Assembly: GCF_040147005.1 (NCBI RefSeq)
Contig: NZ_JAMSHO010000001.1
Location: 2,790,001-2,854,000, forward strand
DNA: 64,000 nt
DNA from: Halomonas sp. H10-9-1
GTDB taxonomy: Bacteria > Pseudomonadota > Gammaproteobacteria > Pseudomonadales > Halomonadaceae
Direction: 5' to 3'
Below the pieces are notes generated by a model. It had not been told where the DNA came from and ran no database searches. It saw only the letters and a list, made by a program, of their open reading frames with translations. Made by a program: the position numbers and the translations under genes. This document shows positions 1-9,183 of the stretch, piece after piece. Numbering within the stretch: position 1 is the first letter of the stretch; each line of letters starts with the position of its first letter.

Positions 1-62
1 CAGGCGTGAGGCGCACCCTCTTCTATAGTGAAGAGAGGCACGCACCTAAGGGGAGGCTCGCC

Positions 63-701
63 ATGTTTCGACACCGCCTTGAGGCGGCCGAGCGTTTGGC
101 CGAACGCCTGGGCCATCTGGCCGGCCAGCACCCGCTGGTGCTGGCCATACCCCGTGGCGGGGTGCCCATGGGCCGGGTCATCGCCGACGCCCTCGAGGGC
201 GAGCTGGACGTGGTACTGGTACGCAAGATCGGTGCCCCCGGCAATCCGGAATACGCCATCGGCGCGGTGAGCGAGGACGGCAGCGTGCACCTGGAGGAGA
301 CGGCAGGGGAATACCCCGGCGACTGGATTGCCCGCGAGGTGGAGAGGCAACAGGCGCTGATCGGCGAGCGCCGCCGACGCTATACGCCGGTGCGCTCGCC
401 GATCGACCCGTCCGGGCACACCGTGGTGGTGGTGGACGACGGCAGTGCCACCGGGGCGACCATGGCCGCGGCCCTGACGGCCCTGCGCCAGCGCGGGCCG
501 GCACGCCTGATTGCCGCCCTGGGGGTGGCCCCGCCGGACACCCTGGCACGCCTGAAGGCCCTGGCCGACGAAGTGGTCTGCGGCGAGGTCCCCGAGCGCT
601 TCGGTTCCGTAGGCCGGTTCTTCGCCGACTTCGACCAGGTCAGCGATGACGACGTGGTGCGGCTGCTCGGGGCAGGCCCCGGCGGTCGCCCGGCAGGGTA
701 A
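63..701 (+). CDS. Phosphoribosyltransferase family protein
   Basis: Type I phosphoribosyltransferase-fold protein of 212 residues. The PRPP-binding signature is the run of valines followed by DDGSATGAT near residue 140, and IPRGGVPMG near residue 36 is the usual N-terminal substrate loop. Such stand-alone proteins are annotated as putative phosphoribosyltransferases; the acceptor base cannot be read from sequence. The reading frame is open from base 6, but the ATG at 63 is preceded by a good Shine-Dalgarno (aggggagg, six bases upstream), so I start there. A TATAGT hexamer near base 23 could be its -10 box. It converges with the GST gene on the minus strand. Confidence 0.85.
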   Translation: MFRHRLEAAERLAERLGHLAGQHPLVLAIPRGGVPMGRVIADALEGELDVVLVRKIGAPGNPEYAIGAVSEDGSVHLEETAGEYPGDWIAREVERQQALIGERRRRYTPVRSPIDPSGHTVVVVDDGSATGATMAAALTALRQRGPARLIAALGVAPPDTLARLKALADEVVCGEVPERFGSVGRFFADFDQVSDDDVVRLLGAGPGGRPAG

Positions 702-755
702 TGGCCCGACCAACGCCCGCCGTCCTCGACCAGCGCCTGCCCCTTCACGGTCACC

Positions 756-1463
756 TCAGCGATAGGCTCCTTCGACGTCGGTGATGCGCAGCGCCCGCCG
801 CCCCAGCCCGTCGTGCTGATCGAGCATGCGCTCGATCCAGGCGTGTACCGGGTCGGCGTTGGAGACCAGGTCGGCGCTGGAGACGCAGCGGGCCCACATG
901 AAGCAGCCGAAGACCAGGTAGTCGGCACCGGCCGGGGCGTCACCGTCCAGGAACGTCGCCTCCTTGAGCCGGCCGCGCAGCGGCTCGAGGCCGGCATCCA
1001 GCTGGGAGAGCCCCTTCGACGGCGAGTGGAACTCCTCCAGGGTGCGGCCGAAGCGCTGCTCGCGGCTCTCGCGGAAGTAGGCCCGATCGTCGGGGTGGAT
1101 GGCGTTGAACAGGTCCATGATGATGGTGCGCATGATGGCCGGCTGCAGGGTGCGCTCGGCATAGTGGCGCAGGAAGCGCGCGCGCCCCTCGGCCAGGTCG
1201 TCGCCCAGCAGTGGCGCCTCGGGGTAGGCACGATCCAGGTAGCGCAGGATCTCGTAGCTGTCGGTGACCACCGTCTCGCCGTCGACCAGCACCGGCACCT
1301 TGTCATGGTCCGCAAAGGCCAGTGCCGCCTTGTCGGTGAAACGCCAGGGGCGGGTCTCCACCTCCAGCCCCTTGTGGGCCAGGGCGTAGCGCACGCGCCA
1401 GCAGTAGGGCGAGAAGCGCAGCCCCTCGTCGACGCCACACAGGTCATAGAGCACTCGTGTCAT
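756..1463 (-). CDS. Glutathione S-transferase family protein
   Basis: 235-residue protein with a thioredoxin-like N-terminal half and an all-helical C-terminal half, the soluble GST layout. FSPYCWRVRYAL near residue 18 is the region around the glutathione-activating residue, and VPVLVDG followed by VTDSYEILRYLD (about residues 57-77) is the cis-Pro and SNAIL-like glutathione site. The family resembles LigE/beta-etherase-type GSTs and uncharacterised GST_N_3 proteins; substrate unknown. It is transcribed alone, divergent from the permease gene. Confidence 0.8.
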   Translation of the reverse strand: MTRVLYDLCGVDEGLRFSPYCWRVRYALAHKGLEVETRPWRFTDKAALAFADHDKVPVLVDGETVVTDSYEILRYLDRAYPEAPLLGDDLAEGRARFLRHYAERTLQPAIMRTIIMDLFNAIHPDDRAYFRESREQRFGRTLEEFHSPSKGLSQLDAGLEPLRGRLKEATFLDGDAPAGADYLVFGCFMWARCVSSADLVSNADPVHAWIERMLDQHDGLGRRALRITDVEGAYR

Positions 1464-1669
1464 GCCATCTCCTCGTTCGCGTAACCGTCAGGGTGATACC
1501 GATGCAGTCTGGCAGCGATTGCCATGGCCGCCAATAGCGGTCACCGCCTGTCCATTAGTCTAACAATTATCATCGCGCGCCCCCCTCTGTCCCGCCGACA
1601 CCACGACTTTTCTCCTGATCTGACAAATGGTTAGGATTTATATCAGCACTCCCGCCAGCTCATCACAAT

Positions 1670-1682
1670 TTGGTCATACCAA
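1670..1682. promoter_or_regulatory. Candidate GlcC operator upstream of the permease gene
   Basis: The perfect inverted repeat TTGGT-CAT-ACCAA contains the TGGT-N3-ACCA core recognised by FadR-subfamily GntR regulators such as PdhR and LldR. It lies about 117 bases before the permease start, in a 335-base gene-free stretch (1464-1798) that otherwise holds only AT-rich promoter-like sequence. The same core occurs between glcC and glcD at 4496-4506. Assignment to GlcC is inference from this co-occurrence. Confidence 0.65.
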
Positions 1683-1798
1683 TTTCCCAACTATGGAAAG
1701 CACACCGATCAGGCCTTAAGGTCCCGCTGACCAACTCACCCGGCCGGCTCACCGCCGGTTGGACACCACACTGACAGCTGATCGAGGTAACCTGCCCC

Positions 1799-3499
1799 AT
1801 GAATGACACCCTCCTTGCACTGCTGGCCTTCGTGCCCCTGGTGCTGGCCGGTGTGCTGCTGATCGGTCTGCGCATGGCGGCCAAGACCGCCATGCCCATC
1901 GTGTTCGTGGTCACCGTCATCATCGGCCTGTTCGCCTGGGAGATGAGCGCCACCCGCGTGCTGGCCTCCACCCTGCAGGGCCTGATCCTCACGGTCTCGA
2001 TCCTGTGGATCATCTTCGGTGCCATCCTGCTGCTCAACACCCTGAAGCACTCCGGCGGCATCAAGGCGATCCGCAACGGCTTCTCCGGCATCAGCCCTGA
2101 CCGCCGCGTGCAGGCGATCATCGTCGCCTGGCTGTTCGGCTGCTTCATCGAGGGCGCCTCTGGCTTCGGCACCCCCGCCGCCGTGGCCGCCCCGCTGATG
2201 GTGGCGCTGGGCTTCCCGGCGCTGGCCGCCGTGGTGGTGGGCATGATGATCCAGTCCACCCCGGTCTCCTTCGGCGCGGTCGGCACGCCCATCGTGGTCG
2301 GTGTCTCCGGCGGCCTGGACCGCGCCGGCATCACCGAGACCCTGGAGGCCGGTGGCGCCGGGTGGATGGAGTACTTCCGCCTGATCGCCGGTGAGGTCGC
2401 GGTGATCCACGGCATCGTCGGCATCCTGATGCCGCTGATCATGGTGGTGATCATGGTGCGTTTCTTCGGCGCCAACCGCTCCTGGAAGGAGGGGCTCTCC
2501 ATCGCCCCCTTCGCGATCTTCGCCGGCATCAGCTTCGTGGTGCCCTATATGCTGGCCGGTGTACTGCTGGGGCCGGAGTTCCCGTCGATGATCGGCGCCA
2601 TGGTCGGCCTGGCCATCGTCGTGCCGGCGGCCCGCCGCGGCTTCCTGATTCCCAGGGACAACTGGGACTTCCCCGAGTCCTCTGCCTGGCCCGACCAGTG
2701 GATCGGCAAGCTCGAGATCAAGCTGGACGATGTCACCGGCAAGGCACCGATCTCCACCCTGATGGGCTGGGTCCCCTACGTGCTGCTGGCGGTGATCCTG
2801 GTCGCCTCGCGCACCATCGAGCCGTTCAAGAATGCGCTGACCTCCTTCGCCTTCGGCTGGAGTGACATCCTGGGTGAAGCCGGCGTCTCCGGCAGCATCC
2901 AGCCGCTCTACCTGCCCGGCGGTATCCTGCTGATGGTGGTACTGCTCACCGCCCTGCTCCACCGCATGCGCCTGGGTGAGCTCAAGGCGGCCTTCGGCGA
3001 GTCCACCCGCACCATCTTCGGCGCCGGCTTCGTGCTGATCTTCACCATTCCCATGGTGCGGATCCTGATCAACTCCGGCGTCAATGCCGCCGACCTGGTC
3101 TCCATGCCGGTGGCCATGGCACAGCTGGTGGCCGACAGCGTGGGCGGAGTCTATCCGTTCTTCGCCCCGGCCGTGGGTGCCCTGGGGGCCTTCATCGCCG
3201 GCTCCAACACGGTCTCCAACCTGATGCTGTCCGACTTCCAGTTCAACGTGGCGCAGCAGCTCGGTCTCTCCACCGCCTTCATGGTGTCGCTGCAGGCCGT
3301 GGGGGCCGCGGCGGGCAACATGATCGCCATCCACAACGTGGTAGCAGCCTCGGCCACCGTGGGTCTGCTCGGTCGCGAGGGCGAGACCATCCGCAAGACG
3401 ATCCTGCCGACGATCTATTACCTCGTCTTCACCGGGATCATCGCGCTGGTGGCCTTCTATGTGCTGGGCATCAGCGACCCGCTGCTCGGCCTCGGCTGA
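1799..3499 (+). CDS. glcA: L-lactate/glycolate permease, LctP family
   Basis: Inner-membrane 2-hydroxymonocarboxylate:proton symporter of 566 residues, the usual length of LldP/GlcA. Hydrophobic segments run through most of the protein, and the family motif [16 protein letters not shown] is near residues 115-131. LldP and GlcA both carry L-lactate, D-lactate and glycolate in E. coli and cannot be told apart by motif. I favour GlcA because the gene lies beside glcC and glcDEFG and shares an operator sequence with them, but an L-lactate permease annotation is equally defensible. A weak GAGGT lies 12 bases before the ATG. The gene ends in a strong hairpin shared with convergent glcC. Confidence 0.9.
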   Translation: MNDTLLALLAFVPLVLAGVLLIGLRMAAKTAMPIVFVVTVIIGLFAWEMSATRVLASTLQGLILTVSILWIIFGAILLLNTLKHSGGIKAIRNGFSGISPDRRVQAIIVAWLFGCFIEGASGFGTPAAVAAPLMVALGFPALAAVVVGMMIQSTPVSFGAVGTPIVVGVSGGLDRAGITETLEAGGAGWMEYFRLIAGEVAVIHGIVGILMPLIMVVIMVRFFGANRSWKEGLSIAPFAIFAGISFVVPYMLAGVLLGPEFPSMIGAMVGLAIVVPAARRGFLIPRDNWDFPESSAWPDQWIGKLEIKLDDVTGKAPISTLMGWVPYVLLAVILVASRTIEPFKNALTSFAFGWSDILGEAGVSGSIQPLYLPGGILLMVVLLTALLHRMRLGELKAAFGESTRTIFGAGFVLIFTIPMVRILINSGVNAADLVSMPVAMAQLVADSVGGVYPFFAPAVGALGAFIAGSNTVSNLMLSDFQFNVAQQLGLSTAFMVSLQAVGAAAGNMIAIHNVVAASATVGLLGREGETIRKTILPTIYYLVFTGIIALVAFYVLGISDPLLGLG

Positions 3500-3525
3500 T
3501 CGGGCCACGCCCGTTGCAAATGCAT

Positions 3526-3556
3526 CGCCCCCGGCATGGCCGGGGGCGTTTGCGTT
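3526..3556. terminator. Bidirectional terminator between permease and glcC
   Basis: Ten-base-pair GC-rich stem CGCCCCCGGC / GCCGGGGGCG with loop ATG, followed by a T-rich tail (tttgcgttt). It lies between two convergent genes. Confidence 0.8.
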
Positions 3557-3583
3557 TCTGCGGCGCCAGGCTCGGTCGCCGGA

Positions 3584-4363
3584 CTACTCCCACCCCTCCA
3601 GGCGCATCGCCGAGCGCTCCAGGCGCTCATCCTCCGCCTCGATCTCGCGCAGCGCCTCGCCGAGGCCATTGAGATGCTCCAGCGCCACGCGCTGGGCCAG
3701 CTGCGGCTTGCCCTTGACCACGGCGTCGTGAAGCCTGGCGTGCTGGCGATTGATCATCTCCCGGGGCTCCGGGCGGTGATAGAGGTTCTTCACCGAGGCG
3801 AACACCGAGCTCAGCAGCAGGTCGGTAAGGCTCTGCAGGGTATGCACCAGCACCGGGTTGTGGGAGGCCTGAGAGATCGCCAGATGGAAGGCGTGGTCGA
3901 GGCGCGCCAGGCGCTCGACGTCGATGGGGTCGGCGCTTGCCACGTAGTCGGCCATCTCGCGATAGCGCCGCGTGATCAGCACCCGGTCCGCCGGATTGCC
4001 GCGGCTGGCGGCCAGCCGCGCCGACTCGCCCTCGAGCAGGGCACGCACCTCGAGCAGGTCGAACAGGGTGCGCGGGTGGTCGCGGAAGAGGTGCATCAAC
4101 GGGCTCTGCTCCCGGGCCGGCAGCAGCGAGGCCACCGTGGAACCTCTTCCCTGCCGGGTCTCGATGATGCCCTTGCTGCGCAGGATGCGCAGGCCCTCGC
4201 GCAACGAGGCGCGCGACACCCCCAGCCTCTCGCACAGTCGCCGCTCCGAGGGCAGCAGCTGCCCGGTGCGAAAGATACCGTCGAGGATCAGCCGCTCGAG
4301 GCGAGCGGCGACCCCTTCCGGGGTGCGCTGGCCGCTGAAGGGTTCATCGGGGGTCGACAACAT
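3584..4363 (-). CDS. glcC: Glycolate-responsive regulator GlcC (GntR, FadR subfamily)
   Basis: DNA-binding regulator of 259 residues: an N-terminal winged helix (LLPSERRLCERLGVSRASLREGL near residues 35-57) and a C-terminal FCD ligand domain. Stretches such as VRALLEGESARLA and SVFASVKNLYHRP are, from memory, nearly identical to E. coli GlcC, which activates glcDEFGBA in response to glycolate. The frame is open to 4411, but the ATG at 4363 has a perfect GGAGGT seven bases upstream, so I start there. As in E. coli it is divergent from glcD. Matching palindromes at 1670 and 4495 are its likely sites. Confidence 0.88.
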   Translation of the reverse strand: MLSTPDEPFSGQRTPEGVAARLERLILDGIFRTGQLLPSERRLCERLGVSRASLREGLRILRSKGIIETRQGRGSTVASLLPAREQSPLMHLFRDHPRTLFDLLEVRALLEGESARLAASRGNPADRVLITRRYREMADYVASADPIDVERLARLDHAFHLAISQASHNPVLVHTLQSLTDLLLSSVFASVKNLYHRPEPREMINRQHARLHDAVVKGKPQLAQRVALEHLNGLGEALREIEAEDERLERSAMRLEGWE

Positions 4364-4494
4364 GGGCACCTCCATCTGGCTGGCCGCCGATATCATGGGC
4401 CCGGCCGCCATGGCGAGGACAGCGGCGGACGGTTAGGCTGGGAGTGTACATTGGAAAAGCCTTCCATATAGCAGGTACACCAGTAGACCAATGG

Positions 4495-4507
4495 CTGGTC
4501 TGACCAG
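4495..4507. promoter_or_regulatory. Candidate GlcC operator between glcC and glcD
   Basis: The perfect palindrome CTGGT-CTG-ACCAG has the same TGGT-N3-ACCA core as the site before the permease. It lies almost midway between the divergent starts of glcC (132 bases away) and glcD (135 bases away), suiting joint control of both. Further ACCA/TGGT half-sites flank it (from about 4478). Confidence 0.65.
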
Positions 4508-4641
4508 TGCACCACAGGCTGGACAGTACCACCAGCGTTGCCACGATAATGTAACAAGTGATGAGTGCCGAGAGACGCGCCACGGATGCGAGAGCCGCCA
4601 TCCCGGCCATTCCGCCCTGACGAGACGCATGGGGAGCCACG

Positions 4642-6147
4642 ATGAACACCCAGTACGACGCCCGGCTCGACGGCGAGCCACCCCGCATTGCCCAGGCCGA
4701 GGTCCTCGCCGACCTGCGCCAGGCACTGCCCGGCATGACCCTGCTGCATCGCGAGGAGGACCTGCGCCCCTTCGAGTGCGACGGACTCTCCGCCTATCGC
4801 GCCCTGCCGATGCTGGTCGCGCTACCCGAGACCCTCGAGCAGGTCGAGACCCTGCTCAAGCGCTGCCACGCCCTGGGCGTGCCGGTGGTCACCCGCGGCG
4901 CCGGCACCGGCCTCTCCGGTGGCGCCATGCCGCTGGAGCACGGCGTGCTGCTGGTGCTGTCGCGCTTCAACCGCATCCTCGAGATCGACCCCGACGCGCG
5001 CACCGCCCGGGTCCAGCCCGGAGTGCGCAACCTGGCGATCTCCGAGGCGGCCGCCCCCCACGGGCTCTACTACGCCCCGGACCCCTCCTCCCAGATCGCC
5101 TGCTCCATCGGTGGCAACGTCGCCGAGAACGCCGGCGGGGTGCACTGCCTCAAGTACGGCCTCACCGTGCATAACGTCATCAAGCTCGAGGTGCTGACCA
5201 TCGAGGGCGAGCACATGACCCTGGGATCGGACGCCCTGGACGCCCCTGGCTTCGACCTGCTGGCACTGTTCAACGGCTCCGAAGGGATGCTCGGGGTGGT
5301 CACCGAGATCACCGTCAAGCTGCTGCCCAAGCCCGAAACCGCCAAGGTGCTGATGGCCAGCTTCGATGATATCGAGAAGGCCGGCGACGCCGTGGGTGCC
5401 ATCATCGCCGCCGGCATCATCCCCGGGGGCCTGGAAATGATGGACAATCTGGCGATCCGTGCCGCCGAGGACTTTATCGGCGCCGGCTACCCGGTGGAGG
5501 CCGAGGCGATCCTGCTCTGCGAGCTGGACGGCGTGGAGGCCGACGTCGATGACGACTGCGCCACCGTTCGCCGCGTGCTGGAGCAGGCCGGCGCCACCGA
5601 CATCCAGCAGGCCCGCGACGAGGCCGAGCGGGCGCTGTTCTGGGCCGGGCGCAAGAACGCCTTCCCGGCGGTGGGCCGTATGTCTCCGGACTACTACTGC
5701 ATGGATGGCACCATCCCCCGCCGCGAGCTGGCCAGGGTGCTCAAGGGCATCGGCGACCTCGGCGAGGAGTACGGCCTGCGCGTCGCCAACGTCTTCCATG
5801 CCGGCGACGGCAACATGCACCCCCTGATCCTCTTCGATGCCAACCAACCCGGCGAATTCGAGCGCGCCGAGGAACTGGGCAGCCGCATCCTCGAGTTGTG
5901 CGTGGAGGTGGGTGGCACCATCACCGGGGAGCACGGGGTGGGCCGCGAGAAGATCCACCAGATGTGCGTTCAGTTCAGCCCCGGCGAGCTGGTCACCTTC
6001 CGCGCCGCCAAGGCGGCCTTCGACCCGGATGGCCTGCTCAACCCCGGCAAGAACATTCCCACGCCGGCGCGCTGCTCCGAGTTCCGCCTGACCAAGAGTG
6101 CCGGTGACGCCCCCGCCCCGACCCGGGCCCCCGAGAGCCAAGGCTGA
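4642..6147 (+). CDS. glcD: Glycolate oxidase FAD-linked subunit GlcD
   Basis: FAD-binding catalytic subunit (501 residues) of membrane-associated glycolate oxidase, which oxidises glycolate, and D-lactate in some hosts, to the 2-oxoacid. The N-terminal PP-loop FAD domain shows TRGAGTGLSGGA near residue 84 and SIGGNVAENAGG near residue 154. The C-terminal oxidase domain ends with HAGDGNMHP and TGEHGVGREK, the metal and substrate region of this family. Length matches E. coli GlcD (about 499). SD ggggag lies about eight bases before the ATG. First gene of glcDEF(G), with glcE 14 bases downstream. Confidence 0.95.
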   Translation: MNTQYDARLDGEPPRIAQAEVLADLRQALPGMTLLHREEDLRPFECDGLSAYRALPMLVALPETLEQVETLLKRCHALGVPVVTRGAGTGLSGGAMPLEHGVLLVLSRFNRILEIDPDARTARVQPGVRNLAISEAAAPHGLYYAPDPSSQIACSIGGNVAENAGGVHCLKYGLTVHNVIKLEVLTIEGEHMTLGSDALDAPGFDLLALFNGSEGMLGVVTEITVKLLPKPETAKVLMASFDDIEKAGDAVGAIIAAGIIPGGLEMMDNLAIRAAEDFIGAGYPVEAEAILLCELDGVEADVDDDCATVRRVLEQAGATDIQQARDEAERALFWAGRKNAFPAVGRMSPDYYCMDGTIPRRELARVLKGIGDLGEEYGLRVANVFHAGDGNMHPLILFDANQPGEFERAEELGSRILELCVEVGGTITGEHGVGREKIHQMCVQFSPGELVTFRAAKAAFDPDGLLNPGKNIPTPARCSEFRLTKSAGDAPAPTRAPESQG

Positions 6148-6161
6148 GAGAGTTCGACGAC

Positions 6162-7280
6162 ATGGTGACCACACCCGATATTCCGAGCCGCGACGTTGTG
6201 AACCACGATGCCAGCGAGGCGCTGGCCGATCGCATCCGCCGCGCCGAGGCCGAGGGCACCCCGCTGCGCCTCGTCGGCGGCGACACCAAGGCCTTCTATG
6301 GCCGTACCGTGGAAGGCGAGACCCTCTCCACCCGCGAGCACCGCGGCATCACCGAGTACGACCCGGTGGAGCTGATCGTCTCGGTGCGCGCCGGCACCCC
6401 GCTGCGTGAACTGGAGGCCGCCCTGGCGGCCAACGGGCAGATGCTGCCCTGCGAGCCTCCCCACTTCGGCGACGACGCCACGGTGGGCGGCATGATCGCC
6501 ACCGGCCTCTCCGGCCCGCGCCGGCCCTGGGCCGGCAGCGTGCGCGACTTCGTGCTGGGTACCCGCATCATCATGCGCCAGGGCAGCGAGCAGCGCTTCG
6601 GCGGCCAGGTGATGAAGAACGTCGCCGGCTACGACCTCTCGCGCCTGATGGTGGGCGCCCAGGGCACCCTGGGGCTGATCACCGAGGTCTCCATGAAGGT
6701 GCTGCCGCTGCCCGGCGCCAGCCGCAGCCTGCACCTCGACATGCCGCTGGCCGATGCCCTGGACAAGCTCGCCGAATGGGGCCGCCAGCCGCTGCCGATC
6801 ACCGCTGCCGCCTGGCTTGAAGGAGCCCTGCACCTGCGCCTGGAGGGCGGCCCCAGCTCGGTGGCCGCCACCGCCGAGCGCCTGGGCGGCGACGAGTTGC
6901 TCGACGGCTTCTGGGAGGCCCTGCGCGAGCAGCGGCTGGACTTCTTCGCCGCCGAGGACCCGCGCGCGCTGTGGCGGCTCTCGCTGCCCCACCACACCCC
7001 GGTGCTCGAGGTACCCGGCGTCACCGCCGAGACCGACGTGCTCTACGACTGGGCCGGCTGCCAGCGCTGGGTACGCAGCGACGCCGACGCCGAGGCGATC
7101 CGCGCGGTGGCACGCCAGGCCGGCGGCCACGCCAGCTGCTGGCATGGCGCCGGCGGCGTCGCGGTGGACGAGCCCTTCACCCCGCTCGACCCGGTGGTCG
7201 AGAAGTACCACCGCAACCTCAAGGCCCAGCTGGACCCTCAGGGGATCTTCAATCCGGGCCGGCTCTACGCGGCATTCTGA
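6162..7280 (+). CDS. glcE: Glycolate oxidase subunit GlcE
   Basis: Second FAD-binding subunit of glycolate oxidase, 372 residues. It keeps the FAD PCMH domain (LRLVGGDTKAFYG near residue 31, then ATVGGMIATGLSGPRRPWAGSV) but, like other GlcE proteins, is shorter than GlcD because the C-terminal oxidase domain is reduced. It ends with the GIFNPGRLY motif typical of the family. Lies 14 bases after glcD and 21 before glcF, consistent with a stoichiometric GlcDEF complex. Confidence 0.93.
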   Translation: MVTTPDIPSRDVVNHDASEALADRIRRAEAEGTPLRLVGGDTKAFYGRTVEGETLSTREHRGITEYDPVELIVSVRAGTPLRELEAALAANGQMLPCEPPHFGDDATVGGMIATGLSGPRRPWAGSVRDFVLGTRIIMRQGSEQRFGGQVMKNVAGYDLSRLMVGAQGTLGLITEVSMKVLPLPGASRSLHLDMPLADALDKLAEWGRQPLPITAAAWLEGALHLRLEGGPSSVAATAERLGGDELLDGFWEALREQRLDFFAAEDPRALWRLSLPHHTPVLEVPGVTAETDVLYDWAGCQRWVRSDADAEAIRAVARQAGGHASCWHGAGGVAVDEPFTPLDPVVEKYHRNLKAQLDPQGIFNPGRLYAAF

Positions 7281-7301
7281 GACACACGGGGAAACGCCAC
7301 C

Positions 7302-8546
7302 ATGCAGACGCACTTCACCGCGGAAGACCTCCAGAAGCCGCATATCCGCGAAGCCGACCGGGTGCTACGTAGCTGCGTGCACTGCGGCTTCTGCAACGCC
7401 ACCTGTCCTACCTACCAGTTGCTGGGAGACGAGCGCGACGGTCCACGCGGGCGCATCTACCTGATCAAGGAGATGCTCGAGGCCCCGGAGGGCAGCGACA
7501 AGGTCACTGAGGAAACCCGGCTACACCTCGACCGCTGCCTCACCTGTCGCAACTGCGAGACCACCTGTCCCTCGGGGGTGGAGTACCACAAGCTGCTCGA
7601 TATCGGCCGCGCCGAGATCGAACGCCGAGTGCCACGCAAGGCACCGGAGCGTGCGCTGCGCTACGCCCTGCGCAAGGCGCTGGTGGAGCCCAGCCGCTTC
7701 CAGGCACTGCTCAGGCTGGGTCTAACCTTCAAGCCGCTGATGCCGAGCACTCTCCGGCAGAAGATGCCCCCGCCCCCGGTGGATGCCGGCCAGCGCCCCG
7801 AGGGCAAGCAGCACGCCCGCCGGATGCTGATCCTGGAGGGTTGCGTGCAGCCCGGCCTCTCGCCCAACACCAATGCGGCCACTGCGCGGGTGCTCGACCG
7901 GCTCGGCATCGGCCTGACCCCGGTGGCCGAAGCCGGCTGCTGCGGCGCTGTCGACTTCCACCTGAACGCCCAGGATGATGGGCGCGCCCGCGCCCGCGCC
8001 AACATCGACGCCTGGTGGCCGCATATCGAGAAAGACGGTGAGGCGGGGATAGAGGCCATCGTGCAGACCGCCAGCGGCTGTGGCGCCTTCGTCAAGGAGT
8101 ACGCCGAGATACTGGCCGACGACCCCGACTACGCCGCCAAGGCCACCCGGGTAAGCGAGCTGGCCAAGGACCTGGTCGAGGTGATGCGCGACGCGGCCCT
8201 CGACTCCCTGGAGGTGAAGCAGGGCCGCCGGCTCGCCTTCCACTGCCCCTGCACCCTGCAGCACGCCCAGAAGCTCGGCGGCGCCGTGGAGGGCGTGCTG
8301 ACCCGGCTCGGCTTCGCGCTGACCCCGGTGGCCGACGCCCACCTCTGCTGCGGCTCGGCGGGCACCTACTCCATCACCCAGCCCGAGCTCTCGACGCAGT
8401 TGCGCGACAACAAGCTGGACAACCTCGAGGCCGGCAACCCCGAGGTGATCGTCACCGCCAATATCGGCTGCCAGACCCACCTCAACGGCGCCAACCGCAC
8501 CGAGGTGCGCCACTGGATCGAGATCGTCGATGAGGCCTTGAGCTAG
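7302..8546 (+). CDS. glcF: Glycolate oxidase iron-sulfur subunit GlcF
   Basis: Electron-transfer subunit of 414 residues. Two 4Fe-4S ferredoxin motifs are visible, Cys25/28/31/35 ([12 protein letters not shown]) and Cys80/83/86/90 ([12 protein letters not shown]), followed by two CCG domains (AGCCGA near residue 210, LCCGSAG near 348). It passes electrons from the flavin subunits to the membrane quinone pool. Length agrees with E. coli GlcF (407). Third gene of the operon; a 158-base spacer separates it from glcG. Confidence 0.94.
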   Translation: MQTHFTAEDLQKPHIREADRVLRSCVHCGFCNATCPTYQLLGDERDGPRGRIYLIKEMLEAPEGSDKVTEETRLHLDRCLTCRNCETTCPSGVEYHKLLDIGRAEIERRVPRKAPERALRYALRKALVEPSRFQALLRLGLTFKPLMPSTLRQKMPPPPVDAGQRPEGKQHARRMLILEGCVQPGLSPNTNAATARVLDRLGIGLTPVAEAGCCGAVDFHLNAQDDGRARARANIDAWWPHIEKDGEAGIEAIVQTASGCGAFVKEYAEILADDPDYAAKATRVSELAKDLVEVMRDAALDSLEVKQGRRLAFHCPCTLQHAQKLGGAVEGVLTRLGFALTPVADAHLCCGSAGTYSITQPELSTQLRDNKLDNLEAGNPEVIVTANIGCQTHLNGANRTEVRHWIEIVDEALS

Positions 8547-8585
8547 GCGCCGAGATGAGCGCCGGGGACAAGGTGGAGCGAGGGT

Positions 8586-8607
8586 CTTTTGCCAGGGAAG
8601 GCAAAAG
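8586..8607. repeat. Perfect 8-bp inverted repeat in the glcF-glcG spacer
   Basis: CTTTTGCC and GGCAAAAG flank a six-base loop (AGGGAA) inside the 158-base glcF-glcG spacer. There is no T-tract, so it is not a classical terminator. It may be an mRNA processing or stability element, or a remnant of a dispersed extragenic repeat. No second copy was noticed in this window. Confidence 0.5.
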
Positions 8608-8704
8608 TAGCGCCCAGGGAGGGGTTCACAGCGCCCTCGCGAAGGCTTGTCGCCGGTAAAGCTCATCATCTGTCATACCCAGCAGTCCCACCCAAGGAGT
8701 TCCC

Positions 8705-9106
8705 ATGAAGACCAAGCCTGCCCTGACCCTGACCGACGTCAACGCCATCCTCGATGCCGCCCAGCAGGAGGCCGAGGCCAACGGCTGGGGCGTCACCATC
8801 GCTGTGGCCGACGACGGCGGCCACTTGCTCGGCCTGCGCCGCATGGACAGCGCCCCCCCCTTCAGCGCCGAGGTGGCCGCCCAGAAGGCGCGCAACGCCG
8901 CCATCGGCCGCCGCGAGACCCAGGCCTTCGAGGAGATGATCAACGGCGGCCGCACCGCCTTCGTCACCGCCCCCATGCAGTCACTGCTGGCCGGCGGCGT
9001 ACCGGTGCTGGTAGATGGCGAGGTCGCCGGTACCGTCGGCATCTCCGGCGTCAAGCCCGACCAGGACGTGCAGATCGCCCGTGCCGGTGTCGCCGCCATC
9101 GCCTGA
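8705..9106 (+). CDS. glcG: GlcG/HbpS-family protein
   Basis: 133-residue single-domain protein of the GlcG/HbpS fold (PF03928). Visible family features are WGVTIAVADDGGHLLGLRRMD near residues 28-48 and GGVPVLVDGEVAGTVGISG near residues 97-115. GlcG is encoded in E. coli glc operons but its role is unproven; related HbpS proteins bind haem and respond to redox stress. SD aaggag lies eight bases before the ATG. A strong terminator follows, closing the glycolate block. Confidence 0.88.
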   Translation: MKTKPALTLTDVNAILDAAQQEAEANGWGVTIAVADDGGHLLGLRRMDSAPPFSAEVAAQKARNAAIGRRETQAFEEMINGGRTAFVTAPMQSLLAGGVPVLVDGEVAGTVGISGVKPDQDVQIARAGVAAIA

Positions 9107-9143
9107 AGCCATCGCCTCTGCCGAGGCGCTGCAGTAAGCTACA

Positions 9144-9173
9144 GGGCCCCCGCCATGCGGGGGCCCTTGCGTT
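9144..9173 (+). terminator. Rho-independent terminator after glcG
   Basis: Ten-base-pair stem GGGCCCCCGC / GCGGGGGCCC, loop CAT, then TTGCGTT. It lies 37 bases after the glcG stop. Confidence 0.8.
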
Positions 9174-9183
9174 GGAGAAGAGG

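Noticed and set aside
1736..3508. 590-residue minus-strand open frame across the permease gene
   Set aside because: It is antisense to a clear LctP permease; its His/Gly/Asp-rich composition is what GC-rich antisense frames give, and it has no recognisable domain.
8547..8704. Small gene in the glcF-glcG spacer
   Set aside because: No frame with both an SD and a sensible start; the perfect inverted repeat explains the visible structure better.
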